Assembly: GCA_023375785.1 (NCBI GenBank)
Contig: SZWC01000029.1
Location: forward strand, 261,426 to 316,455
Source: Penium margaritaceum
Taxonomy: Eukaryota > Streptophyta > Zygnematophyceae > Desmidiales > Peniaceae
Direction of reading: 5' to 3'
DNA length: 55,030 bases
Position numbers and translations under genes: made by a program. The notes beneath the pieces are model-generated. The model did not search any database, was not told where the DNA came from, and worked only from the letters and a program-made list of their open reading frames with translations. This document shows positions 11,737 to 20,482 of the stretch, in pieces (the stretch's first letter is position 1; each line of letters starts with the position of its first letter).

Positions 11737-12209
11737 TGTCAGGATTTTGAGAGGGGAAGAGTGCGACACGGGAAGGCTCGTGGTGCTGCTTGACACAAGT
11801 TATGAGTTGAGCAGGTTGGCAGTAACAAGTTCTGGAGGTGAGCGATGCGAGACAGGCAGTTGACCGAGGATGGAAGCGATGGCAGCTGCGAGAGTGATGA
11901 AGGAAAATGACTGATTGATAGAATAGCAGAAGTAATTGTATATTGATCTAAGCTACCTTGAAGTAGTGTTGCTTGGCTTTGCTAGGACCCCTGCGAGGTG
12001 GAAGCGCTAGTTCGTGTTCTTTGAGGGACGTGTTGCAATGGTTTCGCCGGAGCGCAATTCGTCGGGTTCCTCCGAGACTTCAGGATATGATGGTGTCGGT
12101 GCACGACTCTTAGTTGTCCGTATCCGATGAGATTCGTGCGGCTCTTTTGTTGTTGGTGTTTGGATGTGCTCCGGTCTTCGCGCTGGTTTCTCTTCTTTAA
12201 TTTCTGACA
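11737..12209 (-). repeat. copia 5' LTR (473 bp)
   Basis: The LTR starts TGTCAG (minus strand, 12209-12204) and ends CTGACA (11742-11737), a perfect 6-bp terminal inverted repeat with the usual TG..CA ends. The primer site follows immediately. The 3' remnant at 7886-7957 starts at the same point. A 22-base word, CTGGTTTCTC...TTTAATTTC on the + strand, occurs at 12183 and again at 12221, just outside the LTR. The flank therefore carries a 38-bp-spaced copy of the LTR start, possibly a small duplication at the insertion edge. Confidence 0.78.
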
Positions 12210-12456
12210 ACACTGACCGCTGGTTTCTCTTCTTTAATTTCGAGGATATCGTAGCCATGGGATGCATTGGAGGATCGACGGTTTTGATCCTTTCGATCGA
12301 AACCGTCGATCTAAGGGTCGTGTCAAACCGAGCCCTTTGTCGATTCGACCTGACCTCTGTCGCCGTCGCGGTGACTGCCGGTTCGAATGGAGAGCGCAAC
12401 AGAGAGGAGGCAGTTACACGCCTCCTTTCTCGTCGATGTCGGCCTCAACAGTTAGC
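12210..12456. other. Interval between copia LTR and hAT coding region
   Basis: No recognised gene. A minus-strand open frame (12007-12399) crosses from the LTR into this interval and is not convincing as a protein. A hairpin is visible at about 12274-12310, where ATCGACGGTTT and AAACCGTCGAT form the arms. Short GTCGAT words like these recur near the hAT right end, so this interval is probably the hAT left subterminal region. No left terminal repeat matching the right end (CAGTGTTGACC expected) was found. Confidence 0.45.
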
Positions 12457-12941
12457 CGTCGCTGGCTAGCTGTTGAGGCCGTCCAGCATGGGCTCTCAGG
12501 CAGGGAGCTCCGCCAATGTCTCTGCAGCATCAAGCCAGTTCGATGCGGCCAGGTGGAACCCACCAAAGAAGAAACCGCTCAGTGGTGATATCCTCACCAA
12601 AGAGCTCAGCAAGCACACTGAGCCGTGTTCCACAGAAGCCAAGAATCCGGGCTGGCGTTGCGGCTCATGTGGGAAGAAAGGCAGTGGGACATGTGACCNC
12701 GTCGCCGGCCAGCTGTTGAGGCCGTCCAGCATGGGCTCTCAGGCAGGGAGCTCCGCCAATGTCTCTGCAGCATCAAGCCAGTTCGATGCGGCCAGGTGGA
12801 ACCCACCAAAGAAGAAACCGCTCAGTGGTGATATCCTCACCAAAGAGCTCAGCAAGCACACTGAGCCGTGTTCCACAGAAGCCAAGAATCCGGGCTGGCG
12901 TTGCGGCTCATGTGGGGAGAAAGGCAGTGGGACATGTGACC
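12457..12941 (+). repeat. 242-bp direct duplication abutting an N (12699)
   Basis: 12457-12698 recurs at 12700-12941 (offset 243) with very few differences. The first copy ends exactly at the n at 12699 and the second begins immediately after it. Both encode the transposase N-terminus (MGSQAGSSANVSAASSQ). This is what two overlapping but unmerged contig ends look like. The second copy continues into the rest of the gene, so the first is likely redundant. Confidence 0.85.
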
Positions 12942-14566
12942 GCATCCGCGGTCACTTTGCAGGCAACAACCCCAACGTCGGCAAGTGCCCGCATCCCCCG
13001 CCCCTGTGCCGAGATGTCCTGGTCATGGAGCGCTGCCTGCCCCCTGCTGGCTGGCAGCCGGTCAACGTCATTTTGTACAAGGGAGAGGGGAAGAAGTGGG
13101 GTACAAAGGACAAGGCGGTGCAGTGGATCAAACTCTGGGAGAAGCAACAGCAGGCGAAGCAGGCAGCGATGGGTGGCTTGACTCTGGAGCCAGACAGTGA
13201 CGATGAAGCAGCGAATGGTCAGCAGCAGCACAGGCAGCCGGCAACAACAAGGCTAGAGGGTGAGGTTCCCTTGTTTGACATCAACAAAGCGGCCTCCTTC
13301 CGGCAGACAACCATGGTACAGCACTCTGAACGGTCAAACAATGAACGCTGCCATCTTAGCATTGTCAAGCTGATGGCCATTGCTGCCCAACCCATCTCTT
13401 TTTGCCGTGAGGCCGTGCTCATGGAGGTTGTGAAAAATGCAAAGAAGACCACCGCTGCTTTTTGGCTGCCTGCTAGGTCCACCGTAGTGGATGTCCTGCT
13501 TCCAAAACTAGACAAGGAACTGGAGGAGCTAGATGCTCCTCTTAAGCAGGGTTGGAGCACATACGGCTGTAGTCTAGCTGTGGATGAGTGGTCTGACCGT
13601 CAGGTCAGACCGATCTACAATGCCATGGCTGTCAACGCCATGGGTTCTGTCCACCTCTTATCCCGTGATGCAAGTGGACTGACCAGAGACGCAGAGCATG
13701 TTGCAAGCATGATTGAGGCTGCAATTGAGATTTTTGGGGAGGAGAAGGTAGTTCCTGTCATCTGCGACAGCGCTTCTGTGAACAAAAAAGCTTTTGCTGA
13801 CCTGAGGGTGAAGTTTCCTTCACTGTTTTTCCAGGGATGCTGTGCGCACAACATCGACCTGATCATGAAGGATGTGGGCAAGTCGGCTTGGGGATCAAGT
13901 GTGATTGGGCTGTGTGAGAAGATTGTGGCCTTTTTCAGGAACAATGCTATGCCCCGGACGTGGCTGAAGGAGAGGAAGGGAGGGAAGGTGTTGAAAGTGC
14001 GCTGTGACACCCGCTTTGCCTCGGTCTTCTCCATGGTGGAGAGACTGCTGGAGCTGCGGGATGAGCTCGAGACATTCGTGGGCTTGGATGTTTGGAAGAC
14101 GATTGGTTCGCACAGCGATGCTTCATTTCGGTCAAGGAAGCGGGAGGTGAGACGTTTCATCGGGAGAAGGGTGTTCTGGCTGCAGGTGCGTCAACTAAAG
14201 GACCTACTACAGCCACTGACTGTGGTACTCAAGGTTGCTGACAAGCCTCGTGGGGGTGCTGGTGAGATCTATGAGGGGTTGTTGGATTGTGATGAGCAGC
14301 TGAAGTCGTTGTATGTGAAAAAGGGCAGGAAGCCGAGAAGGGTGGCGGAGAGTCATGTGAACTTTGTGCTGGGCAGGTTGGAGACCCGTTGGTCTAGGGA
14401 CATGTCTTGTCCCTTGTATGCTGCAGCTCGCCGGCTCCACCCGGAGCATTTCGGCAATGACCTCTCTAAGGACAGCAACACCTTGTTGGCGTGGCAGATG
14501 GTGGTTGAGGCCTTGGTGCCGGATGACAAGCAGGATCAGGTGATGAAGGAGATAGGGGCTTTCTAG
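12731..14566 (+). pseudogene. hAT transposase (BED finger, DUF659, catalytic region), broken
   Basis: The start is taken at ATG 12731 (MGSQAGSS), the copy contiguous with the rest. A BED-type zinc finger follows: Cys58, Cys61, His75 and Cys86, within WRCGSCGEKG...RGHFAG...GKCP; BED fingers bind transposon ends. A Gln-rich linker follows (about residues 140-175). DUF659/RNase H-like motifs come next: GCSLAVDEWSDRQ with Asp285, VVPVICDSASVNKKAF with Asp346, then FFQGCCAHNIDLIMKDVG, all typical of plant DUF659 hAT transposases. These enzymes cut and paste the element. The frame ends at TAG 14564-14566 within GAF.KAQT; the duplicate copy downstream has CAG there. The C-terminal dimerisation domain continues in the same frame after the stop. 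The third catalytic residue was not assigned. Confidence 0.88.
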
Positions 14567-14578
14567 AAGGCACAAACG

Positions 14579-14874
14579 ATGCTGGTGAGTGATCCTATGG
14601 TCACTCCTCGGAGGAATACAAAGGCGATCGCTGCGGTTGCCAAGGTGCAGTGTGGTACAATGTCTGCGGTGGAGTGGCATGTCAATTACATGTGCCACCT
14701 ACCTGTGCTGAGGGATCTTGCACTGAAGGTGTTGTCACAGCCATGCTCATCATCTGAATGCGAACGTGTTTTTTCCACGCACGAGCTCATCCACACCGCC
14801 AGGCGCAACAGGCTGAAAGTGGAGACACTGGAGCTACTGGTACGGTGCAACGTGGGACTGCGGAAGCAGTATGG
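14579..14874 (+). pseudogene. hAT C-terminal dimerisation domain, copy 1
   Basis: This continues the transposase frame after the TAG at 14564. EWHVNYMCHLPVLRDLALKVLS leads into CERVFSTHELIHTARRNRLK and ETLELLVRCNVGLRKQY. This is the conserved hAT C-terminal dimerisation motif (ER.FS....I...RN.L). It is open up to the n at 14875 and is the better-preserved of the two copies. Confidence 0.82.
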
Positions 14875-14875
14875 N

Positions 14876-15207
14876 GATGACAAGCAGGATCAGGTGATGA
14901 AGGAGATAGGGGCTTTCCAGAAGGCACAGACGATGGTGGTGAGTGATCCTATGGTCACTCCTCGGAGGAATGCAAAGGCGATCGCTGCGGTTGCCAAGGT
15001 GCAGTGTGGTACAATGTCTGCGGTGGAGTGGCATGTCAATTACATGTGCCACCTACCTGTGCTGAGGGATCTTGCACTGAAGGTGTTGTCACAGCCATGC
15101 TCATCATGTGAATGCGAACGTGTTTTTTTTCCACGCACGAGCTCATCCACACCGCCAGGCGCAACAGGCTGAAAGTGGAGACACTGGAGCTACTGGTACG
15201 GTGAAAC
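14876..15207 (+). pseudogene. hAT C-terminal dimerisation domain, copy 2 (frameshifted)
   Basis: The same domain as copy 1. It reads through the first stop position (Gln) but breaks at an 8-T run at 15123-15130, two T longer than in copy 1. The original reading resumes in another frame (HELIHTARRNRLK equivalent) and meets TGA at 15202-15204, where copy 1 has a Cys codon. This copy is contiguous with the acidic tail downstream. Confidence 0.8.
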
Positions 15208-15996
15208 GTGGGACTGCGGAAGCAGTATGGGCGCATTGGGAGAAAGGCAGCAGGGGGGCTTGTGGCAGCACCAGCAGCAGAAGCAGAAGCAGCAGCAGAG
15301 GGAGAAGAAGGAGAAGCAGATGGAAGTGAGGACAATGGTGACATCGTGGAAGAAGAGGGGGTTCTCAGTGAGCCGGAGGAAGACATGGAGAGTGATGACA
15401 AGGAGGAGGGCGAAGACGAGGAGGAAGAGGCAGCAGAGGTAGAAGATGATGTTGTAGAAGTGATGGCGTCGGTTCGTGTCATGACTGACATGCCAGGACT
15501 TCCACATGCACGGCCTGTTCGTGTCCGTGCACAAGAGAAGCCAGCAGCCAAGAATGCTCCTGGGGAACAGGGGACGGGCAATGAGGAGGACGAGGGTGAG
15601 GGGGAGGAGAACCTGGACGAGGGTGCCGAAAGCGAGCAAGGTGAGGGAGGAGAGAAGGAGGCTAATGCAGCAGACAAGGGAGATGAGAGAGCAGGAGAAA
15701 GGGGTGAAGGTGGATAGGAAGGAGAGGAGGGTGAGGAGGGTGAGGAGGGTGATGCAGCTGCCAGTGTTGCTGGTGAAACACCAGGATCACGGACAGATGT
15801 GATGGATGCTGCAGCATCACCAACACGCAGAGGGGCATCCACTGGAGCATCCAGGGTTGGCCCTGCCAGTGATGTTGTAGGAAGAGGAAAAGCACCAACT
15901 GCAGCAGCTAAAGCAGCAGCAGTCAAACGCTTTTCAGCAGCAGCAATTGCTGCAGCAAGCAAGGCTGCAAAGCGCAAGCAGGCTACGAAGAAGTAG
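15208..15996 (+). pseudogene. hAT transposase acidic C-terminal tail with basic end
   Basis: Downstream of the dimerisation domain the frame continues as GLRKQYGRIGRKAAGG. A long Glu/Asp/Gly/Ala-rich low-complexity tail follows (runs such as EGEEGEADG and EDEEEEAAE), to TAG at 15715-15717. The same frame stays open after it: repeats of GEE, then Ala/Ser-rich sequence, ending KAAKRKQATKK with a stop at 15994-15996. The Lys-rich end could be a nuclear localisation signal. The TAG is therefore probably a mutation inside one long tail. Typical hAT transposases end soon after the dimerisation domain, so a ~260-residue tail is unusual. Confidence 0.65.
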
Positions 15997-16441
15997 AAGT
16001 TGTTGCAGCAACTACTAGTGCATGACATGTTCTCTGCAAAATGGCCATGATGTTTTCAAATTCCAATTAATACATTGTCTTCATTTTCCATCCCTGCTCC
16101 CTTCCACTGTAGTCATGGAATGTTTGGCCGTCTCTGTTGCGTCCAATGTAGTACAATGCAACCAACAACAGTTCATTGATAATGGTGCAATGCAAGCTGT
16201 CTGAAGGTGTGTTTTGTGCAAAGGCAGGACACATTGCAAATTATGACTAAGGCATGAAAGTATGGCATGCTTAAAGTGACAGAAATTTAATTGTGGTGTT
16301 CATGACCACTGCTTTCTAGGCTTTGGTGGCCATTTTAGGCACCTACGTGTGAGGTCACATCGATGTCCCTGAACACAGGTCCGTCGATGGACCAATGGGC
16401 ATCGATGGGCGTCGATGTCCGATGGCCCAAGGTCAACACTG
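15997..16441 (+). other. hAT 3' region and right terminus
   Basis: No gene is seen. The last ~100 bases are dense in ATCGATG/GTCGATG words (four between about 16358 and 16417), and a small hairpin lies at 16378-16393 (GGTCC-GTCGAT-GGACC). Clusters of short subterminal repeats are where hAT transposases bind. The element ends GGTCAACACTG at 16441, followed by satellite. Confidence 0.6.
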
Positions 16442-19334
16442 GTGTTTGGACACTCTGACCGTGGCTGACTCGTGTTATGATCAATAGAAGTTAATGTCAC
16501 TTGGATACATTTGTGGTCATGGTCAGTTGGACAGGCCAACTTTGCCAAGGCATTGCACACAAAAGCCAAACCAAGCCACCCGTTCTTTACCTTGTTTATA
16601 CCTGCAAGGTCATGCATATCACACGTGCAGTGTGATTGGGCACTCTGACCGTGGCTGAATCGTGTTACAATTCGTAGAATTTAAAGTCACTTTGATAAAT
16701 TTGTGGTCATGGTCAGTCGCACATGCTTACGTTTTCAAGGCATTGCCCACAATAGCCATGCCAAGCCACTGGGTTTTTACATTGGTTATACCTGCAAGGT
16801 CATGCATACTACACGTGCACTGTGATTGGGCACTCTGACCGTGGCTGACTCGTGTTACGATGCGTAGAAGTTAAAGTCACTTGGTACACTTTGTGGTCAT
16901 GGTCAGTGGCACATGCCAATTTTGTCGAGTCATTGCACACAATAGCCACACCAAGCCACCAATGTTTTACCTTGTTCATACCTGCAAGGTCATGCATCGT
17001 ATACGTGCACTGTGATTGGATACTCTGACTGTGGCTGACTCATGTGATGATTCATGTAAGGTAAAGTCACTTGGTACACTTTGTGGTCATGGTCAGTGGC
17101 ACATGCCAATTTTGTCGAGTCATTGCACACAATAGCCACACCAAGCCACCAATGTTTTACCTTGTTCATACCTGCAAGGTCATGCATCGTATACGTGCAC
17201 TGTGATTGGATACTCTGACTGTGGCTGACTCATGTGATGATTCATAGAAGTTAAAGTCACCTGGTAAACTTTGTGGGCATGGTCAGTGGCACATGCCAAC
17301 TTTGTCAAGGCGTTGTGCACAATAGCCACACCGAGCCACCAATATTCTACCTTTTTTATACCTGCAAGGTCATGCATAGTACATGTGCACCGTGATTGGG
17401 CACTCTGACCGTGGCTGACTCGTGTTACGATGCGTAGAAGTTAAAGTCACTTGGTACACTTTGTGGTCATGGTCAGTGGCACATGCCAATTTTGTCGAGT
17501 CATTGCACACAATAGCCACACCAAGCCACCAATGTTTTACCTTGTTCATACCTGCAAGGTCATGCATCGTATACGTGCACTGTGATTGGATACTCTGACT
17601 GTGGCTGACTCATGTGATGATTCATGTAAGTTAAAGTCACTTGGTACACTTTGTGGTCATGGTCAGTGGCACATGCCAACTTTGTCAAGGCATTGCGTAC
17701 AATAGCCACACCGAGTCACCGGGTTTTTACCTTGTTTATACATGCAATGTCATGCATAGTACATGTGCACTGTAATTGGGCACTCTGACCGTGGCTGACT
17801 CATGTTACAATTCATAAACGTTAAAGTCACTTGGTAAACTTTGTGGTCATGGTCAGTGGCACATGCCAACTTTGTCAAGGCATTGTGCACAATAGCCACA
17901 CCGAGCCACCAATATTCTACCTTGTTTATACCTGCAATGTCATGCATAGTACATTTGCACTGTGATTGGGCGCTCTAACCGCGGCTGACTCCTGTTACAA
18001 TTTGTAGGAGTTAAAATCACTTGGTTTACTTTGTGGTCATGGTCAGTTGCACGTGCCAACTTTGTCAATGCATTACACACAATAGCCACACCAAGCAAGC
18101 CGGGTTTTTACCTTGTTTGTACCAGCAAGGTCATGCATAGTGCATGTGCACTGTGATTGGGCACTCCGACCGTGGCTGACTTGTGTTACGATTCGTAGAA
18201 GTTAAACTCACGTGGTAAACTGTGTGGCCATGGTCAGTGGCACATGCCACCGTTGTCAAGGCATTGCGCACAATAGCAACACCAAGCCACCAGTATTGTA
18301 CCTTACTTGCACATGCAAGATCATGCCTAGTACATCTGCACTGTGATTGGACACTCTGACCGCGGCTGACTCCTGTTATGATCAATAGAAGTAAAAGTCA
18401 CTTGGATACATTTGTGGTCATGGTCAGTGGCACACACCAACTTTGTCAAGGCATTGCGCACAATAGCCACACCGAGCCACCAGTATTCTACCTTGTTTGG
18501 ACCTGCAAGATCATGCCCAGTATATCTGTACTGTTGTTGGACACTCTGACTGTGGCTGACTCGTGTCATGATTCATATCCGTGTAAGGTACTTGGTAAAC
18601 TTTGTGGTCATGGTCAGTGGCACATGCCAAATTTGTCAAGGCATTGCGCACAATAGCCGCACCGAGCCACCCGTATAGTACCTTGTTTATACCTGGAAGT
18701 GTATGCCTAGCACACATGCACTGTGATTGGGCACTCTGGCTGTGGCTGACTCATGTGATGATTCTTAGAAGTTAAAGTCCCTTGGTTATTTTTGCGGTCA
18801 TGGTTAGTTGCACAGGCCAAATTTGTCAAAGGCATTGCGCACAATAGCCACACCGAGCCACCAGTATTCTACCTTGTTTGCACCTGCAAGATCATGCCCA
18901 GTATATCTGCACTGTCATCGGACACTCTGACCGTGGCTGACTCGTGTTATGATTCATAGCCGTTTAAGGTACTTGGTAAACTTTGTGGTCATGGTCAGTG
19001 GCACATGCCAACTATTTCAAGAAATTACGCACAATAGCCGCACCGAGCCACCAGTGTTTAACCTTGTTTATACCTGCAAGGTTATGCCTATCACACATGC
19101 ACTGTGATTGGGCACTCTGGCTGTGGCTGACTCATGTGATGATTCCTAGAAGTTAAAGTCCCTTTGTCATTTTTGTTGTCATGGTTAGTTGCACAGGCCA
19201 AATTTGTCAAGGCATTGAGCACAATAGCCACATCGAGCCACCAGTATTCTACCTTATTTGCACCTGTAACAGCATGCATAGTACATGTGCACTGTGATTG
19301 GCCACACCAAGCCACCGGGATTTTACCTTGCATA
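16442..19334 (+). repeat. 190-bp satellite array, block 2 (subfamily II)
   Basis: About 15 monomers in + orientation. Most differ from block 1, with CATGCATAGTACATGTGC or TATGCCTAGCACACATGC bodies and GATTGGGCACTCTG in place of GATTGGACACTCTG. Three units around 16890-17000, 17080-17190 and 17460-17570 are nearly identical, a recent local amplification. The block is paralogous to 25951-29690. It ends at the target site of the LTR element; GCATA at 19330-19334 is the 5-bp target copy. No gene is seen. Confidence 0.95.
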
Positions 19335-20470
19335 TGTTGGAAATAATTCTCAATGTCACTGGGCATCCTCATGGTTGTTGTTGTCAGATATCCCACACGG
19401 CCACAATGTCCAATTGTCCCTTCCGAGGAAATTCCAGGGAACCTGGTTCACGTCCGCCTGGTGCATCCCTGCAACCGCGGGGGGGGGGGGGGGGGGGGGG
19501 GCTCAACAGCCTGGTTTGGCAACGGCCAGATGAGCTTCGCTGTCCCCGCCTCTAGTGATTGCGCCCTTATCGGACAATCCTTCCGAGCCGTCCGATGTGA
19601 CCGGAGACCGACGGTGAGTCCCGCAGCTCCCGCCAACGAAGCGAAACAACTGCGGCCCGGTCCCCGCATGCCGACAACACAACGGGACTGGCGGGTCCGT
19701 CTCGAAGTGGTACCACAAGCTGCAGGAAAACCGAAGGCATCACCAGCTGCCACAGCACAAGCGCGTCTGCGGCTTCTGCTCTCGCATCTCCCATTGTAGC
19801 CAAAAAACTCCTAGCTAGGACTAGCACCAGGAATGCTATAAACGCTCTTGTAATTGCATGTATTAAGTTAACCCTTGTGGTTCAATCAGGTCCCCGTACC
19901 TTTCTTGCCTCCATCAGTCAATGCTTCTGTTCATGCCCGCCCTTGTGGCTGCGGCGTCCTCTTCGTTCATTATCGCATCTGCCTGCCTTCCGGCTACGGC
20001 ACACTTGCTCCATTTGTCAGTGTGGTGAGTCCGGGTTTCCTGACTCTACGGCCTCACACTCTCCTGCGTTCTGCTCCGCTCGTTTGTCTTCACTCACTCG
20101 CGGCCCACACATGGTTGCTGTGGCTCGCCCCGCTGGCTTACCCGCATCATAGTGCTATGGTTTTCTCTTACTCAATCATCATCAGCCCGCCTTCACTGCG
20201 CTGCGGCCCCTACCTCCTTCATCGCGCCCGTACCTATGGTGCTGCGTCCACGCCAACTACTGACAATCTTCTACCAGCCGTGTTTTCTAAATTCCTTCTC
20301 TTATGTCAACTTCATCATGCTGACCCGAGTGTTGCTGCGGTACAGTGTAGGACGTAGCACGCGCTTTGGCGCTGCGGCTTGCCCCACGAGCTCGCCCGCG
20401 CCTTGGGGACGCACCAGACTCAATCCTCTAGTTCATCAGTGAGAATGTGGGCTCGTCCAAAATACTGACA
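19335..20470 (+). repeat. 5' LTR (1136 bp) of the 19335-23256 element
   Basis: It starts TGTTGGAAATAATTCTCAAT and ends AATACTGACA, with TG..CA termini. It is 387 bp longer than the 3' LTR. The extra part lies at about 19418-19806 and contains a 23-base poly-G. The fragment at 27448-27560 follows this longer version, so the 3' LTR is probably the one that lost sequence. Open frames here (for example 19875-20357) recur in the 3' LTR and look non-coding. Confidence 0.87.
19479..19501 (+). repeat. Poly-G tract (23 G)
   Basis: An uninterrupted run of 23 G inside the 5' LTR, absent from the 3' LTR. It could form a G-quadruplex; its true length is unreliable in most sequencing. Confidence 0.9.
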
Positions 20471-20482
20471 TGGTATCAGAGA
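20471..20482 (+). other. Primer-binding site of the 19335-23256 element
   Basis: TGGTATCAGAGA follows the LTR end CTGACA with no spacer. It is the same tRNA-Met type as in the other LTR elements here. Confidence 0.88.

Larger units (their letters stand above)
7886..12209 (-). mobile_element. Ty1/copia LTR retrotransposon, degenerate, 3' LTR truncated
   Basis: Read on the minus strand, the order is 5' LTR (12209 to 11737), tRNA-Met-type primer-binding site (11736 to 11719), a start codon at 11692, an unresolved base at 11644, protease, GAG-pre-integrase, integrase, linker, reverse transcriptase, RNase H (stop at 8019-8021), then the first 73 bp of the 3' LTR. Integrase before reverse transcriptase is the Ty1/copia order. 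The gag region is essentially missing: only about 40 bp separate the start codon from the N. The element is dead, with three in-frame stops, two frameshifts, no gag and a cut 3' LTR. No target-site duplication can be tested because one LTR end is lost. Confidence 0.93.
14522..15230 (+). repeat. 353/355-bp direct duplication abutting an N (14875)
   Basis: 14522-14874 recurs at 14876-15230. The first copy ends exactly at the n and the second starts right after it, as at 12699. The two differ at several places: TAG versus CAG (Gln) at the first stop, 6 versus 8 T in a run (14769-14774 versus 15123-15130), TGC versus TGA at 15202-15204, and a few other bases. They could be alleles, two element copies or sequencing error (the T run in particular). 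Neither copy alone gives an intact C-terminus. Confidence 0.85.
12210..16441 (+). mobile_element. hAT-superfamily DNA transposon, degenerate, left end not identified
   Basis: The element is defined by its transposase (12731-15996) and a right end reading GGTCAACACTG at 16431-16441. CAGTG-type ends are typical of hAT. The next eight bases, GTGTTTGG (16442-16449), match the satellite word GTGATTGG with one change and are the expected size for a hAT target duplication. The related satellite block at 25951 shows the uninterrupted site. The left edge is uncertain: the copia LTR abuts at 12209, and no matching left inverted repeat or left target copy is present. The gene is broken and two single-N joins cross it. 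Confidence 0.72.

Noticed and set aside
12208..12215. CAACACTG next to the copia LTR as the hAT left terminal repeat
   Set aside because: It has the same orientation as the right end instead of the inverted one, and only 8 bases match.
12007..12399. Minus-strand 130-codon open frame as a host gene fragment
   Set aside because: More than half of it lies inside the copia LTR and the rest in the hAT flank. It crosses an element boundary, so it cannot be one old gene.
15190..16028. Long Ser/Pro-rich minus-strand open frame (15036-16028)
   Set aside because: It is the mirror of the acidic hAT tail (GAG/GAA codons read as CTC/TTC on the other strand), a common shadow.
19875..20357. 160-codon open frame conserved in both LTRs (also 22661-23143)
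   Set aside because: It is duplicated because it is part of the LTR. It was kept open in both copies despite base changes, which is mildly suggestive, but no domain is recognisable and the LTR location argues for chance in C-rich DNA.
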